Source: Bacteroidaceae bacterium
GTDB lineage: Bacteria > Bacteroidota > Bacteroidia > Bacteroidales > Bacteroidaceae
Direction: 5' to 3'
Assembly (NCBI GenBank): GCA_024398535.1
Contig: JAKSIY010000010.1
Span: 1-39,604, forward strand
Length of the DNA stretch: 39,604 bases
The position numbers were made by a program, and so were the translations under genes. The notes below the pieces were generated by a model that ran no database searches, was not told the origin of the DNA, and saw only the letters and a program-made list of their open reading frames with translations. Below, one piece after another: positions 17,569-27,600 of this stretch; positions within the stretch are counted from its first letter, which is position 1, and each line of letters begins with the position of its first letter.

Positions 17569-17583
17569 ATAAAGTATAAAAAC

Positions 17584-17979
17584 TTGCAGCACCTGCATAC
17601 ATTTGCAAAGAATGAGCACCTGTGCAGCAAGATCTTGATTGATAAGCTGTTCAGTGAAGGCAACAAGGGGATCTCAGGATTCCCTGTAAGGGTCACGTGG
17701 CTGACCATGCCTGCTGACGCGCTTCAGGGCAACCAGATTCTGATAGTTGCCCCCAAGAAGAAATTCCACCACGCAGTTGACCGCAACAGGGTAAAGCGGC
17801 AGCTGCGTGAACTTTTCAGACTCCACAAGCAGCCGCTATACGATGCACTGGCCTCAAGGAACATGCACATGGCACTGGCCCTGGTCTTCAGTGACGACAG
17901 ACTATGGAGTTCAGACCAGCTGGAGCCAAGGATTGTCAGAATCATTGAGAAACTGACAGATTCAGTACTTGCTGATTAA
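17584..17979 (+). CDS. rnpA: Ribonuclease P protein component
   Basis: This 131-residue basic protein binds the RNase P RNA and aids 5' processing of tRNA precursors. The FAKNEHLCSKILIDKLF region and the family signature HHAVDRNRVKRQLRELFR (about 61-78) are clear. No in-frame ATG exists at the 5' end. The TTG at 17584 is the best start, giving a normal N-terminus just before the conserved phenylalanine-lysine region. It lies between hemD and yidD; the rnpA-yidD adjacency is widespread in bacteria. Confidence 0.92.
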   Translation: MQHLHTFAKNEHLCSKILIDKLFSEGNKGISGFPVRVTWLTMPADALQGNQILIVAPKKKFHHAVDRNRVKRQLRELFRLHKQPLYDALASRNMHMALALVFSDDRLWSSDQLEPRIVRIIEKLTDSVLAD

Positions 17980-17991
17980 CACAAGACCGCC

Positions 17992-18246
17992 ATGAAGGGA
18001 ATATCTTCTTTCTTGTCAGCATTTTTTGTACGACCACTCTCCGCAATACTGCTTGCGCTGATATGGTTCTACCGGAACTGTATCTCTCCATTCACGCCAC
18101 CTTCATGCAGATTTACGCCTACCTGCTCCGAATACGCGCAGGAGGCAATAAGAAAATACGGACCGTTCAAGGGCACCTGGCTTGCCCTGAAGCGACTCTC
18201 AAGATGCCGCCCGGGCGGCGGTTCCGGATACGACCCTGTGCCATGA
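17992..18246 (+). CDS. yidD: Membrane protein insertion efficiency factor YidD
   Basis: An 84-residue small membrane-associated protein that helps YidC insert inner-membrane proteins. The family core is complete: [20 protein letters not shown] (about 24-43), [10 protein letters not shown] near 44-53, and the C-terminal [15 protein letters not shown]. The hydrophobic N-terminal helix is the membrane anchor. The stop overlaps the next start as ATGA, coupling it to the TatD-like gene. Confidence 0.96.
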   Translation: MKGISSFLSAFFVRPLSAILLALIWFYRNCISPFTPPSCRFTPTCSEYAQEAIRKYGPFKGTWLALKRLSRCRPGGGSGYDPVP

Positions 18247-18872
18247 AGATACTGGATGTCCACACTCATAGGGGAGAAACGGCCAACGAACAGTCCGTCA
18301 TATCATTGACTCCATACGAATATCTGGAATCCAAGCCTGTAGGTCCCTTTTCCATAGGCATTCACCCCTGGGACACCGTCTCAGACCCAGAGGCACAGTT
18401 CAGCGTGCTCAAAGAGATATTGAGCCATGCAGAACCGGTCGCTGTCGGGGAGTGCGGACTTGACGCACTGCGCGGGGCCGACATGGACACACAGCTTGAT
18501 TTCCTGACCAGGCAGACAGACCTAGCCGCGGAAGCCGGACTGCCAGCAATCCTTCATGTTGTAAAGAAATTTGACGAAATAATAAAGCTCCGCAGACGCT
18601 ACGGGGCCAGTCAGCAGTTCCTGGTTCATGGATTCCGGGGCAATCCCCAGCAGGCCATGCAGCTGATAAGGAACAACATCCGCATTTCATTCGGAATACA
18701 TTTCAACCCCATGACCATCCAGGCCATTCCGCTTCAGGACCTTCTGTTTGAAACAGACGGAAAGTGCACGGTCAACGAGGTCATTGACGCCGCATCGGCA
18801 ACGCTTGGGATACCAAGAAACAGCCTCCGCACTATTGCTTTTGAAAATGCCGGAATCTTTTTTAAGCAATAA
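18243..18872 (+). CDS. TatD-family metal-dependent hydrolase
   Basis: A 209-residue member of the TatD amidohydrolase family; relatives act as metal-dependent nucleases or D-aminoacyl-tRNA deacylases. The metal-binding opening is [19 protein letters not shown] follows near 38-45, and AVGECGLD near 65-72. [15 protein letters not shown] and a late FETDGK motif complete the set. It is shorter than classical TatD (about 260) but typical for the short Bacteroidetes form. The start at 18243 is chosen because it overlaps the yidD stop by four bases and begins the conserved domain. The open frame from 18063 overlaps yidD and adds unrelated residues. Confidence 0.88.
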   Translation: MKILDVHTHRGETANEQSVISLTPYEYLESKPVGPFSIGIHPWDTVSDPEAQFSVLKEILSHAEPVAVGECGLDALRGADMDTQLDFLTRQTDLAAEAGLPAILHVVKKFDEIIKLRRRYGASQQFLVHGFRGNPQQAMQLIRNNIRISFGIHFNPMTIQAIPLQDLLFETDGKCTVNEVIDAASATLGIPRNSLRTIAFENAGIFFKQ

Positions 18873-18897
18873 TACAGCGATTTTTGCCATTAAGTGT

Positions 18898-18905
18898 TAA
18901 CTTTG
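18898..18905 (+). promoter_or_regulatory. Probable tyrS -7 box
   Basis: TAACTTTG matches TAnnTTTG, 28 bases before the tyrS ATG at 18933. It overlaps the longer in-frame start at 18894, which favours the shorter protein. Confidence 0.55.
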
Positions 18906-18932
18906 CAAGTAGAAAACAAAACAATAGCATAC

Positions 18933-20225
18933 ATGAATTTTGTAGAAGAACTGACCTGGAGAGGCATGATCCATCAGATGATGCCTGGAACAGAAGAACT
19001 TCTGGCAAAAGAGCAGGTAACAGCATACATCGGTTTTGATCCTACCGCAGACTCTCTGCACATCGGTCACCTTTGCAGCATCATGATCCTGCGCAAATTC
19101 CAGAAGTGCGGACACAAGCCACTGGCTCTTGTAGGCGGTGCAACCGGAATGATCGGTGATCCAAGCGGAAAGTCACAGGAAAGAAACCTGCTCACAGAAG
19201 AGGTACTTGCCCACAATGTTGACTGCATCAAGAAGCAGCTGGCCAAGTTCCTGGATTTTGAGAGCGATGCTCCGAACAAGGCTGAACTCGTAAACAATTA
19301 TGACTGGCTGAAGGACATGACGTTCCTTGAGTTCTCTAGAGAGATAGGAAAGCACATCACCGTCAACTACATGATGGCCAAGGACTCTGTCAAGAAGCGT
19401 CTCAACGGCGAGGCACGTGACGGCCTTTCGTTCACCGAATTCACATACCAGCTTCTTCAGGGATATGACTTCCTGCACCTTCGCCAGAGCAAGAACTGCC
19501 GTCTCCAGATGGGTGGAGCAGACCAGTGGGGCAACATCACCACAGGTGCCGAGCTCATCAGAAGAATCAACGGTGAGGAGTGCTATGCGCTCACATGTCC
19601 GCTCATTACCAAGGCTGACGGCACCAAGTTCGGCAAGACTGAAGGCGGAAACGTATGGCTGAATCCGGAATACACTTCACCGTATAAGTTCTACCAGTTC
19701 TGGCTGAATGTAAGCGATGAGGATGCCAAGAGATATATCAAGATTTTTACAGACATCCAGAAGGACGAATGCATGGAACTGATAGCCCAGCACGAAGAGG
19801 CCCCACACCTCAGACTGCTCCAGAAGAGGCTTGCAAAGGATGTTACATGCATGGTTCACGGAGAAGCAGAGTACAAGGCTGCAGAAGAGGCTTCTCAGAT
19901 TCTCTTCGGCAACGGAGGATCAGACGAACTGAAGAAGATCTCTGAGCAGATGCTGCTTACCGTATTTGACGGAGTTCCACAGTACAAGTTCAGCAAGTCA
20001 AAGCTCTCAGAAGAGATTAAGGCCGCAGACTTCCTCACAGACGTATGTCCAGTTTTCTTCTCAAAGAGCGAGGCCCGCAAGATGATGCAGGGCAACGGCG
20101 TTTCAATCAACAAGGAAAAGATAATTGACCACAACAGGATCATTGACGACTCCTTCCTTGTGGACGGAAGATACATTGTCCTCCAGAGGGGCAAGAAGAA
20201 CTATTACCTGCTGGTTGCAGAGTAA
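18933..20225 (+). CDS. tyrS: Tyrosyl-tRNA synthetase
   Basis: The 430-residue class I enzyme charges tRNA-Tyr. The N-terminal catalytic domain has [15 protein letters not shown] with the HIGH motif near residue 46. [11 protein letters not shown] contacts tyrosine near 193-203. KFGKTEGG (about 232-239) replaces KMSKS, as is usual for TyrRS. The C-terminal S4-like RNA-binding domain starts near 360 and contains [17 protein letters not shown]. The ATG at 18933 follows a -7 box and gives the standard [11 protein letters not shown] start. tRNA-Gln lies 18 bases after the stop and may be co-transcribed. Confidence 0.97.
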   Translation: MNFVEELTWRGMIHQMMPGTEELLAKEQVTAYIGFDPTADSLHIGHLCSIMILRKFQKCGHKPLALVGGATGMIGDPSGKSQERNLLTEEVLAHNVDCIKKQLAKFLDFESDAPNKAELVNNYDWLKDMTFLEFSREIGKHITVNYMMAKDSVKKRLNGEARDGLSFTEFTYQLLQGYDFLHLRQSKNCRLQMGGADQWGNITTGAELIRRINGEECYALTCPLITKADGTKFGKTEGGNVWLNPEYTSPYKFYQFWLNVSDEDAKRYIKIFTDIQKDECMELIAQHEEAPHLRLLQKRLAKDVTCMVHGEAEYKAAEEASQILFGNGGSDELKKISEQMLLTVFDGVPQYKFSKSKLSEEIKAADFLTDVCPVFFSKSEARKMMQGNGVSINKEKIIDHNRIIDDSFLVDGRYIVLQRGKKNYYLLVAE

Positions 20226-20243
20226 GCCACAACACTAAGGCAT

Positions 20244-20314
20244 TGTCGTATGGTGTAATGGCAGCACAAGACATTTTGGTCGTCTTTGTCCAGGTTCGAA
20301 TCCTGGTACGACAG
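20244..20314 (+). tRNA. tRNA-Gln(UUG)
   Basis: The 71-base cloverleaf is complete. The acceptor TGTCGTA (20244-20250) pairs with TACGACA (20307-20313). The D arm is at 20253-20267, the anticodon arm at 20269-20285 with anticodon TTG at 20276-20278, and the T arm at 20290-20306 (CCAGG/CCTGG around TTCGAAT). The discriminator base is G and no CCA is encoded. The first pair U1-A72 is typical of tRNA-Gln. The pair 31-39 is an A-C mismatch. Confidence 0.95.
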
Positions 20315-20324
20315 CTTTTCTGAC

Positions 20325-20357
20325 ATGTAGGGTCATCTGGCAAAGATGGCCCTACAT
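20325..20357 (+). terminator. Long hairpin downstream of tRNA-Gln
   Basis: A 14-bp stem (20325-20338 with 20344-20357, one G-T wobble) encloses a five-base loop. It begins 11 bases after the tRNA. A strong U-tract does not follow, so it may be a terminator, a processing barrier or both. Confidence 0.55.
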
Positions 20358-20497
20358 TGGTTTCCAGGGGCGGTACAAAACGTTTTTGAAAGATTCTGTA
20401 ACGAATGCGATACCCGCCAGCGGACAGAAAATCAGGGTGTGGCACAAAAACTGATTCATCTGCAACACAAAAACTTTCACGGGAACAGAATGCGCCC

Positions 20498-20505
20498 TAC
20501 CTTTG
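20498..20505 (+). promoter_or_regulatory. Possible -7 box of a small RNA
   Basis: TACCTTTG matches TAnnTTTG in the gene-free stretch after tRNA-Gln. With the terminator-like hairpin at 20595-20629 it would bound a transcript of roughly 115 bases. Confidence 0.4.
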
Positions 20506-20510
20506 TCTCC

Positions 20511-20629
20511 GTAAGTTTTCATGCACATATTTGGTTAGTAATTGACTTTCGTGAATTCTGTAGGACGTCTGGGAAGATATCCTGCAAGAACAACAAGGCA
20601 TCGGACCCAGTCCGGTGCCTTCGTTATTT
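20511..20629 (+). ncRNA. Candidate small RNA
   Basis: The gene-free interval contains a -7 box at 20498-20505. It then holds an internal imperfect hairpin in which TGTAGGA and TCCTGCA pair around GGGA-loop sequence (about 20559-20586). A 12-bp terminator-like hairpin follows at 20595-20621. No protein frame here looks real. It does not match SRP RNA, 6S or tmRNA features that I can recognise. Ends are estimates; existence is a hypothesis. Confidence 0.35.
20595..20629 (+). terminator. Terminator-like hairpin
   Basis: AAGGCATCGGAC (20595-20606) pairs with GTCCGGTGCCTT (20610-20621), with one G-T wobble and a three-base loop, followed by a T-rich tail. It would end transcription coming from the tRNA or from the candidate small RNA. 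Confidence 0.7.
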
Positions 20630-20670
20630 TCTGCCAGTATAGAGACTGCGTTTGTAAACTTTTTTGAGAA

Positions 20671-20711
20671 ATTTCACCCTAAATGTGAAATGTTAAAATT
20701 TCAATTTAACA
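20671..20711. promoter_or_regulatory. Two abutting 21-bp palindromes
   Basis: ATTTCAC (20671-20677) pairs with GTGAAAT (20685-20691) across seven bases. TGTTAAA (20691-20697) pairs with TTTAACA (20705-20711), again across seven bases. The two share base 20691. Both have the 7-7-7 layout of dimeric regulator sites and lie about 30-70 bases upstream of the -33 box of the GH43/SusCD operon promoter. Confidence 0.55.
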
Positions 20712-20739
20712 CCCTATCTGTTGAAAAAAACGGCCACTT

Positions 20740-20772
20740 TTTGCGTGTTTATATAAATAATCATTAATTTTG
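20740..20772 (+). promoter_or_regulatory. Promoter of the GH43-FAS1-SusCD operon
   Basis: TTTG at 20740-20743 and TAATTTTG at 20765-20772 are separated by 21 bases, an excellent match to the Bacteroidetes primary promoter (TTTG, 19-21, TAnnTTTG). Transcription should start near 20778-20780, leaving a leader of about 36 bases before the GH43 ATG. Confidence 0.75.
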
Positions 20773-20814
20773 ACCGCTTAAGTACGCGTAAAAACAAAAT
20801 ATCAAGCTTGAAAT

Positions 20815-21789
20815 ATGAAAAAACGTTATCTATTTCCATCAGACTACATGGCAGACCCATCTGTACACGTGTTCAATGGCAGGGTTTACATCTACCCTTC
20901 ACACGACTGGGAATGCGAGAATGTAGAAAACGACAATGGTGATCAGTACGTAATGAAAGACTATCATGTTCTTTCTACTGACGACGTGATGAATGGCGAG
21001 GTCGTTGACCACGGCAAAGTTCTTGGCCTTGAGGATATTCCATGGGCAGGACGTCAGCTCTGGGACTGCGACGTAGCAGAAAAGGACGGCAAGTATTACA
21101 TGTACTTCCCAATGAAGGACCGCAACGATGTCTTCCATCACGGTGTTGCAATAGCAGACCGCCCAGAAGGTCCATTCATTCCACAGCCAGACCCAATCCG
21201 TGGCAGCTACAGCATCGATATGGCAGTATTCAAGGATGACGACGGTTCATACTACATGTATTTCGGCGGCATCTGGGGTGGTCAGCTCCAGCGTTACCGC
21301 GACAACATCGCCCTTGAGAACCCAACACTTCCAGAGGGCAAGGAGCCTGCTCTTCCAAGCCGCATCGTAAAGCTGTCTGACGACATGCTCCAGTACGGTG
21401 AGGAGCCAAAGGCAGTACTTGTTGTAGATGAAGAGGGCAAGCCTCTTACTGCAGACAATCCATACAGGTTCTTTGAGGCCAGCTGGATGCACAAGTACAA
21501 CGGCAAGTACTATCTGTCATATTCAACCGGTGACACACACATGCTTTGCTATGCTATCGGTGACAATCCTTATGGTCCATTTACATATCAGGGTGTAATC
21601 CTTACTCCTGTAGTAGGCTGGACAACACACCACTCAATAGTTGAGTATAAGGGCAAGTGGTACCTGTTCCACCATGACAGCGTTCCTTCAGGCGGCAAGT
21701 CATGGCTGCGCAGTCTCAAGGTTTGTGAGATTGAGTATGACGAGCAGGGACATATCAAGACCATTGAAGGTATTGATAATCCAGAGTGA
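20815..21789 (+). CDS. xsa: GH43 beta-xylosidase/alpha-L-arabinofuranosidase
   Basis: This 324-residue family 43 glycosidase closely resembles, from memory, the Bacteroides ovatus Xsa bifunctional xylosidase/arabinofuranosidase. Such enzymes release xylose or arabinose with inversion of configuration. The three catalytic acids are visible: D14 (MADPSV, base), D135 (SYSIDMAVF, pKa modulator) and E221 (RFFEASW, acid). WTTHHSIVEYKGKWYLFHHD in the last blade supplies the conserved histidine. There is no signal peptide, so it should act in the cytoplasm on imported oligosaccharides. It is the first gene of the FAS1/SusCD operon, 38 bases before the next start, which hints at xylan- or arabinan-derived substrates. 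Confidence 0.93.
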   Translation: MKKRYLFPSDYMADPSVHVFNGRVYIYPSHDWECENVENDNGDQYVMKDYHVLSTDDVMNGEVVDHGKVLGLEDIPWAGRQLWDCDVAEKDGKYYMYFPMKDRNDVFHHGVAIADRPEGPFIPQPDPIRGSYSIDMAVFKDDDGSYYMYFGGIWGGQLQRYRDNIALENPTLPEGKEPALPSRIVKLSDDMLQYGEEPKAVLVVDEEGKPLTADNPYRFFEASWMHKYNGKYYLSYSTGDTHMLCYAIGDNPYGPFTYQGVILTPVVGWTTHHSIVEYKGKWYLFHHDSVPSGGKSWLRSLKVCEIEYDEQGHIKTIEGIDNPE

Positions 21790-21827
21790 GACGAATAAAC
21801 AAACAAACAAATAATAATAACAAGTAA

Positions 21828-24692
21828 ATGAAAAAAACTAATTCTCGCGGATTGACTTCAAGGCTGTTGAAGTTTGCATGCATAGGTGCAGCAACAGTGC
21901 TTGGAATCTCTTCATGTAAGCAGTACGATCTTGACGAGCGCATGCCAGAATGGCTCGGAGAAAGCATCTACGATTACCTGGAAGAAAATGGTTATGACAC
22001 CTACGTCAAGCTGATCGATGACCTCGGTTACCATGATGTAATGTCAAAGACCGGTAGTAAGACGCTCTTTGTTGCAGATGAGGCAGCTGTTGCCAGATTC
22101 TATGCAACAGGAACTTTCAAGAAGAATGACGGCACTCCTGTCAAGAAGTATGAAGACCTGAGCAACGCTCAGAAGAAGATGCTCCTTTACGGTGCCATGC
22201 TCAACAACGTTTATCAGGTAGCCATGCTGTCAAGCAGCGAGGGACCTGTAGAGGGCGATGCAATGAGAAGACTCTCTGCCACCTCTATATATGATACTGT
22301 AAGGGTCTTCGCTCCAGAGGCAATGCCAAACAACCCTTACTGGAAGTACTATAAGGACAACAACAAGAAGATCACCGTAATTCAGGATGCAACCCTGAAA
22401 CCAATGGTATTCTTCGTAAACAAGTTCCTTACAACAAAGAAGATTACCAATGACGACTATGACTTCCTCTTCAACCAGGGTAAGTACAGCAAGCCAGGTA
22501 CTTCTGTTCCAGGCCGTGAGCCAGCTGACGCCAGCGTCAACGGTACTATAATCAAGGAGCAGAACATCAAGTGTCTGAACGGTTTCGTTCATGTAATGGC
22601 AGAGGTTATCTATCCTCTTCCAAACATGGGTGAGTACCTGAGTCTGAATCCTAACACAAAAATCTACGATGCTATCCTGGAGCGTTTCAGCGCACCTTAC
22701 TGGAATGAGACAGCAACCAACAACTACAACCGTCTTTATCCAAATGCTCAGGTTGACTCAATATTTGAGAAGAGGTTCTTTGCTGACCGTTCACGCGGCG
22801 CATACGACAGGCAGAGAGATCAGTGGGTAGATGAGAATCCTAACATCTACACACCAGACATGGGTGCTGTTCCTACTACCCTTAAGTTCGATCCAGGGTG
22901 GAATGCATACTACGCATCAACTTCAGCTACCACTACCTCGGCAGTTGCTCTCCAGCAGAACATGGGCGTAATGCTTGTTCCAGACGACAAGGCCATGAGC
23001 AAGTGGTGGGTTGAGTCTCCACTTAAGACCCGTTTCGGTAAGGACGAGTACAAGAACATGACAAGCATGACAGTTGATCAGATCATTGAGGATATGGCAG
23101 GTGTTCCTGACCTTACCATCGTGAAGCTTCTCAACAACAACATGCTGAACTCATTCACAGGTTCTGTTCCTAGCAAGTTCATCAGCGTTCTTGACGATGC
23201 CAACGATCCAATGGGTCTTACAACCAACGACGTTGACAGTGTAAAGATGTGCTGCAACGGTGCAATCTACTTTACTAATAAGGTATTCAGCCCTACAGCT
23301 TACCGTTCAGTATCGTTCCCTGCACTGGTTAACGAGAACCTCCAGATCATCAACTGGGCTATTGACCAGTTCGAGTTCAATGCATACCTGAACTCAATGG
23401 TTGCAACCTATAGCCTCTTCATTCCTTCTGTATCTACAGATCCAAGCAGCGAGCTCTACGGCAAGATGGCTTACCTTGATCCAGTATCTCAGGGTAAGAA
23501 GTATACAACTGCTTTCGTATTCAGATATGATGAGACTGCAAAGGAGAAGGAGAACCGCGTAAGAGCTGACATCTACGATTATGATGCAGAAACCGGTACA
23601 ATTGACTTCTCTACAAGCACCCCTGCAACAGCAGACCAGATCAAGAACCGTCTTGAGGACCTTCTTGACTATCACATTGTAATCGGTGACGTTGAGGCAA
23701 GACCATCAGAATGGAAGTACTTCCAGACAAAGGGTCGTGGTACAGTCAAGTTTGAGACAATCGGTGGCAAGCAGTATGTAAGCGGTGGTTACCAGCTTGA
23801 GAAGGGCACTCCACTTGAGGTTATCCAGAAGTATGACATGAAGCTCTCTAACGGTAATGGTGTAACATACGTTATTGAGGAGCCTCTGCTGACTTCTTCA
23901 AACGCTGTTTACGACGTTCTTGCTGATGCAACAAACTATCCTGAGTTCCAGGCATTCTTCAAGCTCATGACTGATGTATGGGCAGCATCTGGTACAGATG
24001 GTAACGCAATCGGTTCTTCATTCCGTGTAAACACATTCAACACATACCATTATACAGTATATGTTCCTACAAAGGCATCTCTTGATGCTATGATTGCTGC
24101 CGGCGACCTCATGGACGGTGATGCAATTGATGCCAAGGAGAAGTATTATGATACTCTCCAGGATAATGATGAAGCATACACAAATGAAATGATTGCTCTT
24201 TCCAGAAAGATCCGCAAGGCTGATCCTTCTGAGCCTAACACACCAGAAGACTCAATATTCCAGCACACTACATACATCAGCATGCTGAATACAAACCTGC
24301 AGAACTTTGTAAAGTATCATATCCAGGATAACTCAGTTTACTATGGTTCTGAGTTCAAGATTGATACAATCCATACAAATTCACGTGAGGCCAACTATGA
24401 GACAGCATACATGAGACCAACAGGTCAGTTTGCAAAGCTTGCTGTCAGATCTGAGTCTGACGGAATCTATGTAGGTGATGCCGCTGCAAAGGCCAACAAC
24501 ACAGACTACAAGAACTGGGCTAAGGTTGTTACTACTGACTCAAGACTCTGCAACATCATGTGCCGTGAGTATGAGTATAAGGGTGCAAAGGATCCTCAGT
24601 TACTTGAGACATCATCATACGCAGTTATTCACCTTATCGATAAGCCTCTTTCATACTTTGAGAACGGTGAGAAGTTTGATCCAGCAAAATAA
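21828..24692 (+). CDS. Large FAS1-domain surface lipoprotein
   Basis: A 954-residue lipoprotein (lipobox LGISSC, then KQYDLDE, acidic enough for surface export). The rest looks like about four fasciclin (FAS1) units. Unit 1 is roughly 45-275 (IYDYLEENGYDTYVKLIDDL, then TLFVADEAAV). Unit 2 is roughly 283-495 (MGVMLVPDDKAMSKWW, ending NGAIYFTNKVF). Unit 3 is roughly 510-690, and unit 4 roughly 700-945 (YTVYVPTKASLDAM, ending YAVIHLIDKPLSYF). FAS1 units mediate adhesion or ligand binding. Here the protein sits between GH43 and SusC, where a glycan-binding lipoprotein is expected. The leader contains short AAAC and AAT repeats. Ligand unknown. Confidence 0.85.
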   Translation: MKKTNSRGLTSRLLKFACIGAATVLGISSCKQYDLDERMPEWLGESIYDYLEENGYDTYVKLIDDLGYHDVMSKTGSKTLFVADEAAVARFYATGTFKKNDGTPVKKYEDLSNAQKKMLLYGAMLNNVYQVAMLSSSEGPVEGDAMRRLSATSIYDTVRVFAPEAMPNNPYWKYYKDNNKKITVIQDATLKPMVFFVNKFLTTKKITNDDYDFLFNQGKYSKPGTSVPGREPADASVNGTIIKEQNIKCLNGFVHVMAEVIYPLPNMGEYLSLNPNTKIYDAILERFSAPYWNETATNNYNRLYPNAQVDSIFEKRFFADRSRGAYDRQRDQWVDENPNIYTPDMGAVPTTLKFDPGWNAYYASTSATTTSAVALQQNMGVMLVPDDKAMSKWWVESPLKTRFGKDEYKNMTSMTVDQIIEDMAGVPDLTIVKLLNNNMLNSFTGSVPSKFISVLDDANDPMGLTTNDVDSVKMCCNGAIYFTNKVFSPTAYRSVSFPALVNENLQIINWAIDQFEFNAYLNSMVATYSLFIPSVSTDPSSELYGKMAYLDPVSQGKKYTTAFVFRYDETAKEKENRVRADIYDYDAETGTIDFSTSTPATADQIKNRLEDLLDYHIVIGDVEARPSEWKYFQTKGRGTVKFETIGGKQYVSGGYQLEKGTPLEVIQKYDMKLSNGNGVTYVIEEPLLTSSNAVYDVLADATNYPEFQAFFKLMTDVWAASGTDGNAIGSSFRVNTFNTYHYTVYVPTKASLDAMIAAGDLMDGDAIDAKEKYYDTLQDNDEAYTNEMIALSRKIRKADPSEPNTPEDSIFQHTTYISMLNTNLQNFVKYHIQDNSVYYGSEFKIDTIHTNSREANYETAYMRPTGQFAKLAVRSESDGIYVGDAAAKANNTDYKNWAKVVTTDSRLCNIMCREYEYKGAKDPQLLETSSYAVIHLIDKPLSYFENGEKFDPAK

Positions 24693-24698
24693 TCGAAA

Positions 24699-27600
24699 AT
24701 GAAAAAGATAAAAGAAACATTATTCAAAGGAACCTGTGCACTGGCCCTTGGTCTGCTCCCGGGTTTCGCATTCGCACAGAATGCCGGTGATGTAATCAGC
24801 GGTGTCATTTCTGATAGCGAAGGACCTATGATGATGGTAAACGTTGTCGAGGTTGATGCCACAGGCCGTATCGTCTCACACGCAATTACCGATATCAATG
24901 GTGAGTGGTCTTTCCGTCTGGGAAGCCCAAAGAATAAACTTCAGGTATCCTACATTGGTTATGAGACAGTAAGCCTTGCAATCAACAAGACATACTTTGA
25001 CATTACAATGAAGGACATGGCCGAGATTGAAGAAGTTGTCATCAAGGCTGACCGTGTAACTGAATCAAGTGGTCTTGCAATTCCTGAGCGTGAGATTTCC
25101 GGTGCTTCACAGAGAATCTCAATGGAGGAGTTTGAAGGTCTTGGTATCACCACCGTTGATGAGGCCCTTCAGGGACGTATCTCAGGTCTTGATATCGTAT
25201 TCAACTCTGGTGACCTTGGTTCTGGTTCATCAATGCACCTTCGTGGTACATCTACCATTACCGGTAACACCAACCCACTGATCGTAGTTGATGGTAACGT
25301 ATGGCACAACGACTTCAATCAGGAAATTGACTACGCAAGCGCCAACGATGAGAAGTTCGCAGAGCTGCTCAACGTAAACCCAGAAGATATCTCTTCAATC
25401 ACCGTACTTAAGGATGCTGCTGCTACCGCTATCTGGGGTACACAGGGTTCAAACGGTGTTATTGAGATCAAGACAAAGCGTGGTAGCCGTGGTAAGACAC
25501 GTACAACCTATTCTCTTCGTATGAACGGTACATGGCAGCCAGAGGGCATCAAGCTCATGAATGGTGACCAGTACACAATGTTCCTCAAGGAGGCATACTT
25601 CAACCCAGAACTTTCTGACGATGCTGCAGACATTGATGTTCTCAATTACTCTCCATCATTCTCTGAGTACAACATGTACAACGATAACACAGACTGGGCA
25701 AAGCTTGTCAAGAAGTTCGGTTTACAGCAGTCACACAACCTGTCAATCTCAGGTGGTGGTGAGAAGGCTAACTTCCGTGTAGCAGCAGGTTTTGACCATC
25801 AGAATGGTTCTATCATCGCTCAGAAGCTCAACCGTTTCACAACACGTGTTGCTCTTGACTACTTTGTATCAGACCGTATCAAGGTTGTAACAAACTTCAG
25901 TATGACCTATACAAAGAACTATCAGAACGCTGACGGTCTTCTTTCTCTTGCACTTGAGAGAATGCCAAACCTTTCTCCATACTATGAGGATGCCGATGGC
26001 AATGACACTGATATCTACTATCACATGAGAAGTCAGGATACCGGCAACGGTATCAACTATCAGGTTAACCCACTTGCTTCTGCATATCTGGCACAGAACA
26101 TCAACACACAGCTGAGCATCCAGCCAGAGTTCTAGATTGTATATAACCTTCTTGGACTTGAGAATGACCAGACAAAGCTGACCTATGATGGTCGTGTTAC
26201 ATTCAACATCAACAACAGCTATTCAGACAGTTTCAGACCAGCAGAACTTCTTTCTGCAGGTTGGAATGCAGACAATGCAAACCAGAACAGCACAAATGTA
26301 AACAAGAGTACAACTATCAGTACAACTCACTCACTTACTTTTGTACCTCACTTTGACAACGAGGATCACTCAGTAATGCTCCTCCTCAGAGGTCAGGTTA
26401 ACTCTGGTACCCAGAAGTCACAGAATCAGTCAATCTACGGTACTCCTTCAGGTTCTCTGAATTCTACAGCACTTCCTGGTCAGATCAACGGTTTCGGTAC
26501 CGGTGCAGGTCAGAGCCGTGCAATCTACTTCACAGTATCTGCACACTATGCATACAAGGGTAAGTATATCGCTGACTTCACATCACGTACTGACGGTTCT
26601 ACCAAGTTCGGTGACAGCAAGCGTTGGGGTACCTTCCCAGCCCTCTCACTCCGTTGGAATGTAAGCGACGAGGACTTCTTCAAGAACAATGTTCCATTCA
26701 TGTCAATGTTCTCAATCCGTCCAAGCTGGGGTATCAATGGTCTTGCACCAGGTTCTGAGGCCCTGTTCTACAGCAAGTACTCAGCAGGTAGCTCATACCT
26801 GAATCAGTCAACCATTTACCCAAAGAACATCAGACTCAACAACCTTCAGTGGGAGCAGTCAAACAGCTGGAACCTTGGTTTTGACCTTGGATTCTTCAAC
26901 GACAAGCTGACCGGTGATATCAACCTTTATGTAAAGAATACATCAAAGATGCTGATGAGTTCCCAGTCAATTCCTACATCATCAGGTTTCTCTTCACTGG
27001 ACTACAGGAATGTAGGTAAGATGAGAAACCAGGGTTGGGAAATCAACTTAAACGGAAACCGCCTTGTCACAGCCGGCAAGTTCTCTCTGAATGCAAACCT
27101 GACATTTGCAAACAACAACAACCAGCTGCTTGAGATGGAGTCAACAATCCTCTCAAAGATGAACAGCGAGTTCAACTTCAACAATGGTCAGTATCTGACA
27201 TACGTACAGCTTAAGAACGCATTCGGTTCTATCTATGGTTTCAAGTATAAAGGTGTTTACCAGTACTCAGACTATTCAGCTGATGAGATTCCAGGTGTAA
27301 GCGGTCCTAACGCTCCTGTTGTAAAGGATAAGGATGGCAATGTAATCCTGAACCAGAAGGGCAGGACAAAGCCAATGATGTTCGCATACGGAACTACATC
27401 AGAGTATGAGTTCGTAGGTGGTGATGCTATTTATGAGGATATCAACTATGATGGTAACATCAACGAACTTGATATCGTTTACCTTGGTTCTTCACTTCCA
27501 AAGATGACCGGTGGTTTCGGTTTCCGTTTGTCATACGGACGTTTCTCTTGGAACAACCAGTTCAACTTCCGTTGGGGTAACAAGGTTATCAATGCCGCCA

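Noticed and set aside
18063-18242. 60-residue extension of the TatD-like protein
   Set aside because: It is the yidD gene read in another frame; the conserved domain begins at the ATG overlapping the yidD stop.
20244-20314. tRNA-Gln as the integrase attachment site
   Set aside because: No second copy of the tRNA 3' end was seen near the recombinase or elsewhere in the window.
20346-20642. 98-codon open frame downstream of tRNA-Gln
   Set aside because: It starts inside a hairpin, runs through a terminator-like stem, has no recognisable domain and codon use unlike its neighbours.
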